Shown piece by piece: positions 62,619 through 64,000 of a stretch of DNA of 64,000 nt (position 1 is its first letter; each line of letters begins with the position of its first letter). The translations under genes were made by a program, and so were the position numbers. The DNA is from Streptomyces rishiriensis. GTDB lineage: Bacteria; Actinomycetota; Actinomycetes; Streptomycetales; Streptomycetaceae. The notes below the pieces were generated by a model. The model made no database searches. It was not told where the DNA came from and saw only the letters and a program-made list of their open reading frames with translations. Location: the NCBI RefSeq assembly GCF_003112535.1, contig NZ_BEWA01000008.1, positions 62,001 through 126,000 of the forward strand, given 5' to 3'.

Positions 62619-63059
62619 TCAGTCCCTCTTTCCACGGGGCTTGCGCTTCTCCCGCCGGGAGACCGTCCGGCCCACGATCACGGTACGTCGGGAGTCCCCG
62701 GCGGACACGTCGTCCTTGCGGCCGGCGAGGGCTCGCCGGACGCCGTAGCCGAAGGCGGCGACCTTCACCAAGGGGCCGCCGAAGGTGGAGGCGACCGTGG
62801 TGGACAACGCCGAGGCGTTCGACGTGACTTCCTGGACGTCGGTGGCGATCGCGTCGACCCGGTCGATCTGGGTCTGCGCGGAACGCACCGCCGCGGAGGC
62901 GTCGGCGAGCAGCGGGACGGCCTGTTCGGTCACGTCCGCGACGAGTCGGGTCGTCGCCCTGAGCGTCTGGGCCAGCCTCGCCAGCGCGACGGCGAGGAAG
63001 GAGACCAGGATCGCCCAGAACACGGCCACCAGGATGCCGGCCACCTCTCCACCGGACAC
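62619..63059 (-). CDS. DUF948-domain membrane protein
   Basis: A 146-residue protein with one N-terminal membrane helix (GILVAVFWAILVSFLAVALA, residues 8-27) followed by a long amphipathic helical region rich in Ala, Val and Asp (about 30-95), as in DUF948 proteins that resemble chemoreceptor-like coiled coils. The C-terminus is basic (SRREKRKPRGKRD). It is first in the transcript with the DUF6167-like gene and alaS. Its function is not known; the coiled coil suggests a role in a membrane-linked complex. GTG 63059 is the likely start. Confidence 0.82.
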   Translation of the reverse strand: MSGGEVAGILVAVFWAILVSFLAVALARLAQTLRATTRLVADVTEQAVPLLADASAAVRSAQTQIDRVDAIATDVQEVTSNASALSTTVASTFGGPLVKVAAFGYGVRRALAGRKDDVSAGDSRRTVIVGRTVSRREKRKPRGKRD

Positions 63060-63167
63060 TGCGCACCCGCTCCCTGTGCTGACGAACAGCTGTTTTTGGC
63101 AGCTTCTTCTCTGGAGGCGAGCCTATCGCGCCGACGCCGCCGGTCCGTACCGCATTAGGGGTGCGCG

Positions 63168-63216
63168 AAGGCCCGCCGCCCCACCCGCCCCGAAGGGCGG
63201 GAGGACGACGGGCCTT
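63168..63216 (-). terminator. Terminator downstream of rpsD
   Basis: Outer arms AAGGCCCG / CGGGCCTT enclose an inner CCCGCCC-cgaa-GGGCGGG hairpin with a stable tetraloop, 45 nt after the rpsD stop on the minus strand. Confidence 0.8.
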
Positions 63217-63261
63217 GAGCGCGAAAGCCCTACGACGGCCGCGGACCGATCCGGGTGGGGA

Positions 63262-63876
63262 TCAGCGGGCGTAGTACTCGACGACGAGCTGCTCGTCGCA
63301 GATGACCGGGATCTCCTTGCGGTTCGGCTCGCGGTCCAGGCGGAACGCCAGCGCGCCGAGGTTCACCTGGAGGTAGCGCGGGGTCTCGCCGTCGGGGGCG
63401 AAGCCACCGGCGCGGGAGACCTCGAACAGCGTCTTGCTGCGGCTGCGCTCACGGACCATGACGACGTCGTCCGGCTTGACGCGGAAGGACGGCTTGTCGA
63501 CCTTCTGGCCGTTGACCTCGATGTGGCCGTGGACGACCATCTGGCGGGCCTGGTAGATCGTGCGGGCGATGCCCGAACGCAGGACCAGCGCGTCGAGGCG
63601 GCGCTCGAGCTCGATGATCAGGGCCTCACCGGTCTTGCCCTGGACCTTGGAGGCACGCTCGTAGGCGCGGACGAGCTGACGCTCGGACACGTCGTACTGC
63701 GCGCGCAGACGCTGCTTCTCGAGCAGACGGACCTTGTAGTCCGAGTTCTGCTTGCGGCCACGGCCGTGCTCGCCCGGCGGGTAGGGACGGGCCTCGAAGT
63801 ACTTGACGGCCTTCGGGGTGAGCGCGATGCCGAGGGCACGCGACTTCTTGACCTTGGGGCGGGACTGGTTCGCCAC
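63262..63876 (-). CDS. rpsD: 30S ribosomal protein S4
   Basis: A primary 16S rRNA-binding protein that nucleates the 30S body and influences decoding accuracy. The 204-residue protein has the N-terminal region (KVKKSRALGIALTPKAVKYF) and the S4 RNA-binding domain, with RLDALVLRSGIARTIYQARQ and HGHIEVNGQKVDKPSFRVKP. It lacks the four-cysteine zinc motif, as do many S4 proteins. GTG 63876 is used. It is monocistronic here, not in the S13-S11-rpoA cluster. The upstream leader (63877 to the window end) is GC-rich with hairpin potential; S4 autoregulation there is possible but not shown. Confidence 0.97.
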   Translation of the reverse strand: MANQSRPKVKKSRALGIALTPKAVKYFEARPYPPGEHGRGRKQNSDYKVRLLEKQRLRAQYDVSERQLVRAYERASKVQGKTGEALIIELERRLDALVLRSGIARTIYQARQMVVHGHIEVNGQKVDKPSFRVKPDDVVMVRERSRSKTLFEVSRAGGFAPDGETPRYLQVNLGALAFRLDREPNRKEIPVICDEQLVVEYYAR

Positions 63877-64000
63877 TGTCTCTCATTTCCTGGTTTCGGC
63901 TTGTCAGGGTGGAGGGAGGTCGCAATCCGCAGCCGGGGAAACCCGCCGGGTCCGCATGGGACCTGTCGGGCAGCCGCTCCCCTGGTCTGGGCACATACGT

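Noticed and set aside
59455..62748. Long plus-strand open frame opposite alaS (1097 codons)
   Set aside because: Antisense shadow of alaS, with Val/Asp/Leu-rich repeats typical of reverse-complement high-GC codons.

Overview
The window is high-GC actinobacterial DNA whose gene content and order point to a Streptomyces chromosome (core region, not an arm). Supporting signs are bldD, the actinobacterial integration host factor sIHF, the pyrR-pyrB-pyrC-x-carA-carB-pyrD-pyrF operon, the aro operon beside efp/nusB, and alaS-ruvX-mltG. From memory this order matches the S. coelicolor SCO144x-SCO150x region. Coding frames show the usual very high GC at third codon positions, and GTG starts are common. 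I see no rRNA, tRNA, insertion sequence, prophage or CRISPR array.

Region 1 (1-31 kb) is mixed metabolism, transport and regulation. It opens with the 5' part of riboflavin synthase (ribE, minus strand) under an FMN riboswitch. Next come an ECF41/SigJ-type sigma factor overlapping an NAD(P)-binding oxidoreductase, a ROK repressor divergent from an MFS exporter, a thioesterase, a uracil/xanthine-type permease, a flavin amine oxidase with a nitrilase-family amidase, and another MFS protein. A five-gene ABC import operon follows; its last gene is a fused HAD phosphatase plus endonuclease/exonuclease/phosphatase (EEP) protein, and a GntR/UTRA regulator is divergent to it. After that come an APC amino-acid permease with an Lrp regulator, GuaB1 (GMP reductase type), an orphan barstar, a SorC regulator, rpe, an MMPL exporter and argG. 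argG appears to be leaderless, with an ArgR-like box inside its promoter.

Region 2 (28.6-41 kb) is housekeeping: rsmB, fmt, a small HTH protein, degenerate priA, metK, coaBC, rpoZ, gmk, sIHF, then the pyr operon. rsmB and fmt are separated by a perfect 40-bp tandem repeat. The pyr operon (39.0-49.1 kb, minus strand) starts with a PyrR-binding RNA element over the pyrR ribosome binding site, and carries one membrane-anchored protein of unknown function between pyrC and carA.

Region 3 (49.2-64 kb) has bldD facing nusB-efp across a 66-nt perfect palindrome. It continues with an M24 peptidase homologue with altered metal ligands, a proline-rich P-loop protein, the shikimate genes aroE-aroC-aroK-aroB, mltG with a long Gln/Tyr-rich cytoplasmic tail, ruvX, alaS, two small membrane or envelope-type proteins, and rpsD.

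The best candidate for an undescribed system is the ABC importer operon ending in the HAD-EEP fusion, with inverted repeats placed as operators for the divergent GntR protein. It looks like uptake of a phosphorylated organic compound followed by removal of its phosphate. The substrate cannot be read from the sequence.
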